The notes under the pieces were generated by a model. The model was not told the DNA's origin. It worked only from the letters and a program-made list of their open reading frames with translations, and did not search any database. Positions 7,105 through 7,331 of a stretch of 7,331 nucleotides of DNA are shown here, in pieces. Made by a program: the position numbers and the translations under genes. The DNA lies in assembly GCA_003218935.1 (NCBI GenBank), contig QHPA01000189.1, positions 16,953 to 24,283 of the forward strand, written 5' to 3'. Position 1 is the stretch's first letter. Every line of letters starts with the position of its first letter. This stretch comes from Verrucomicrobiota bacterium (GTDB taxonomy: Bacteria; Verrucomicrobiota; Verrucomicrobiia; Limisphaerales; AV2).

Positions 7105-7137
7105 GTTAAGCCGACAGTCGCGAGACATGTGGTTAAG
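7105..7137 (+). repeat. Direct repeat of GTTAAG (7105-7110 and 7132-7137) upstream of the chromate-resistance gene
   Basis: Two identical hexamers are spaced 27 bp apart start to start. OmpR-family regulators often bind direct repeats, but usually at 10-11 or about 22 bp periodicity, so this spacing does not fit well. It may be chance. The second copy overlaps the candidate ribosome-binding site of the downstream gene. Confidence 0.25.
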
Positions 7138-7138
7138 G
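7135..7138 (+). promoter_or_regulatory. Candidate ribosome-binding site (AAGG) for the chromate-resistance gene
   Basis: AAGG lies 9 nt before the ATG at 7148 and supports that start over the in-frame ATG at 7127, which has no purine-rich match before it. The match is only four bases. Confidence 0.4.
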
Positions 7139-7147
7139 TCGTGTCTC

Positions 7148-7331
7148 ATGAAGTGGATTACCCGCGAGAAAGTGAAAGTGGACCGGGTTGCATGCCCGTG
7201 GCTCATCAAGAACTTCGTTGACCCGCAGGCCGAGTTCATCTTCGTCCCCGCAAATCAGGTCGGGGCGAAGGCCCGCGAATTGGGCGCGACTCCATTCGAC
7301 ATTGACGGCTGCGAGCTTGGACACCACGGCG
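7148..7331 (+). CDS. Chromate-resistance protein, ChrB C-terminal domain type (3' end cut by window)
   Basis: The first 61 residues are present and the gene runs off the right edge. The start MKWITREKVKVDRVACPWLI (1-20) and ELGHHG (56-61) are hallmarks I associate with the ChrB C-terminal domain (Chrom_Resist family, PF09828). That domain occurs as the second half of the chromate-responsive regulator ChrB and also as a stand-alone protein. Here the start codon falls directly at the domain, so this looks like the stand-alone form without the ChrB N-terminal regulatory half. Its biochemical activity is not well defined, and a role in chromate tolerance is by family. An in-frame ATG at 7127 would add MWLRSCL, but family starts and the AAGG favour 7148. 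It is transcribed away from the efflux cluster. A ChrA transporter gene may follow to the right; that is a guess. Confidence 0.85.
   Translation, partial: MKWITREKVKVDRVACPWLIKNFVDPQAEFIFVPANQVGAKARELGATPFDIDGCELGHHG

Larger units (their letters stand above)
7048..7147. promoter_or_regulatory. Divergent intergenic region between the regulator and chromate-resistance genes
   Basis: This 100-bp spacer must hold the start signals for both directions. It contains two GTTAAG hexamers, a GC-rich imperfect dyad GGGCGAGCGCCC (7079-7090), a second weak dyad AACAAAAGTT (7098-7107), and, read leftward, GATAAT (7062-7057 region, overlapping GGGGATAATC) about 10 nt from the regulator's GTG. No convincing TTGACA-type -35 element was found for either direction, and the CusR/CopR-type palindrome with TGACA/TTGTCA halves was not seen. 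Exact promoters are unassigned. Confidence 0.45.

Noticed and set aside
7057..7327. Leftward frames opposite the chromate-resistance gene
   Set aside because: The rightward frame has clear ChrB C-terminal-domain motifs and a better start, while the leftward frames show nothing recognisable.

Overview
The window carries five genes read leftward (minus strand) that form one heavy-metal sensing and efflux cluster, plus the 5' end of a divergent rightward gene at the right edge. In transcription order the leftward genes are: an OmpR-family response regulator (7047-6361), its HAMP sensor kinase (6364-4964), a small His/Asp-rich membrane protein of unknown function (4932-4477), a TolC-family outer-membrane factor (4352-3033) and a CzcA-type RND pump (3036-7). 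The divergent gene starts at about 7148 and encodes a chromate-resistance protein of the ChrB C-terminal-domain type. It is cut off by the window end.

The organism is a Gram-negative bacterium of moderately high GC, because the cluster encodes an outer-membrane factor and a tripartite-type pump. The wording of the CzcA TM4-TM6 region and the small protein ending in a Pro-rich 'RAPPLA' tail recall Verrucomicrobiota metal operons. That is an impression from memory and a low-confidence assignment. No mobile element, tRNA, rRNA or CRISPR array is visible.

The regulator and kinase would sense a metal in the periplasm and switch on the downstream efflux genes. Regulator/kinase and outer-membrane factor/pump are each joined by 4-bp ATGA overlaps, and the kinase is only 31 nt from the small membrane-protein gene, so a single transcript is likely. 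The periplasmic adaptor (CzcB/CusB type) that must join pump to outer-membrane channel is absent from the window. It may lie just beyond the left edge, downstream of the pump.

The most notable observation is that the pump, though an uninterrupted 1009-codon frame, lacks about 40 residues where RND proteins carry the TM2-TM3 hairpin. The second half of the same protein has the equivalent TM8-TM9 hairpin, so the gap can be seen from the protein's own internal repeat. This could be a real in-frame deletion, an inactive pump, or an assembly error. The other item worth following is the small His-rich protein encoded between kinase and efflux genes. I see no clear evidence of an entirely new system.
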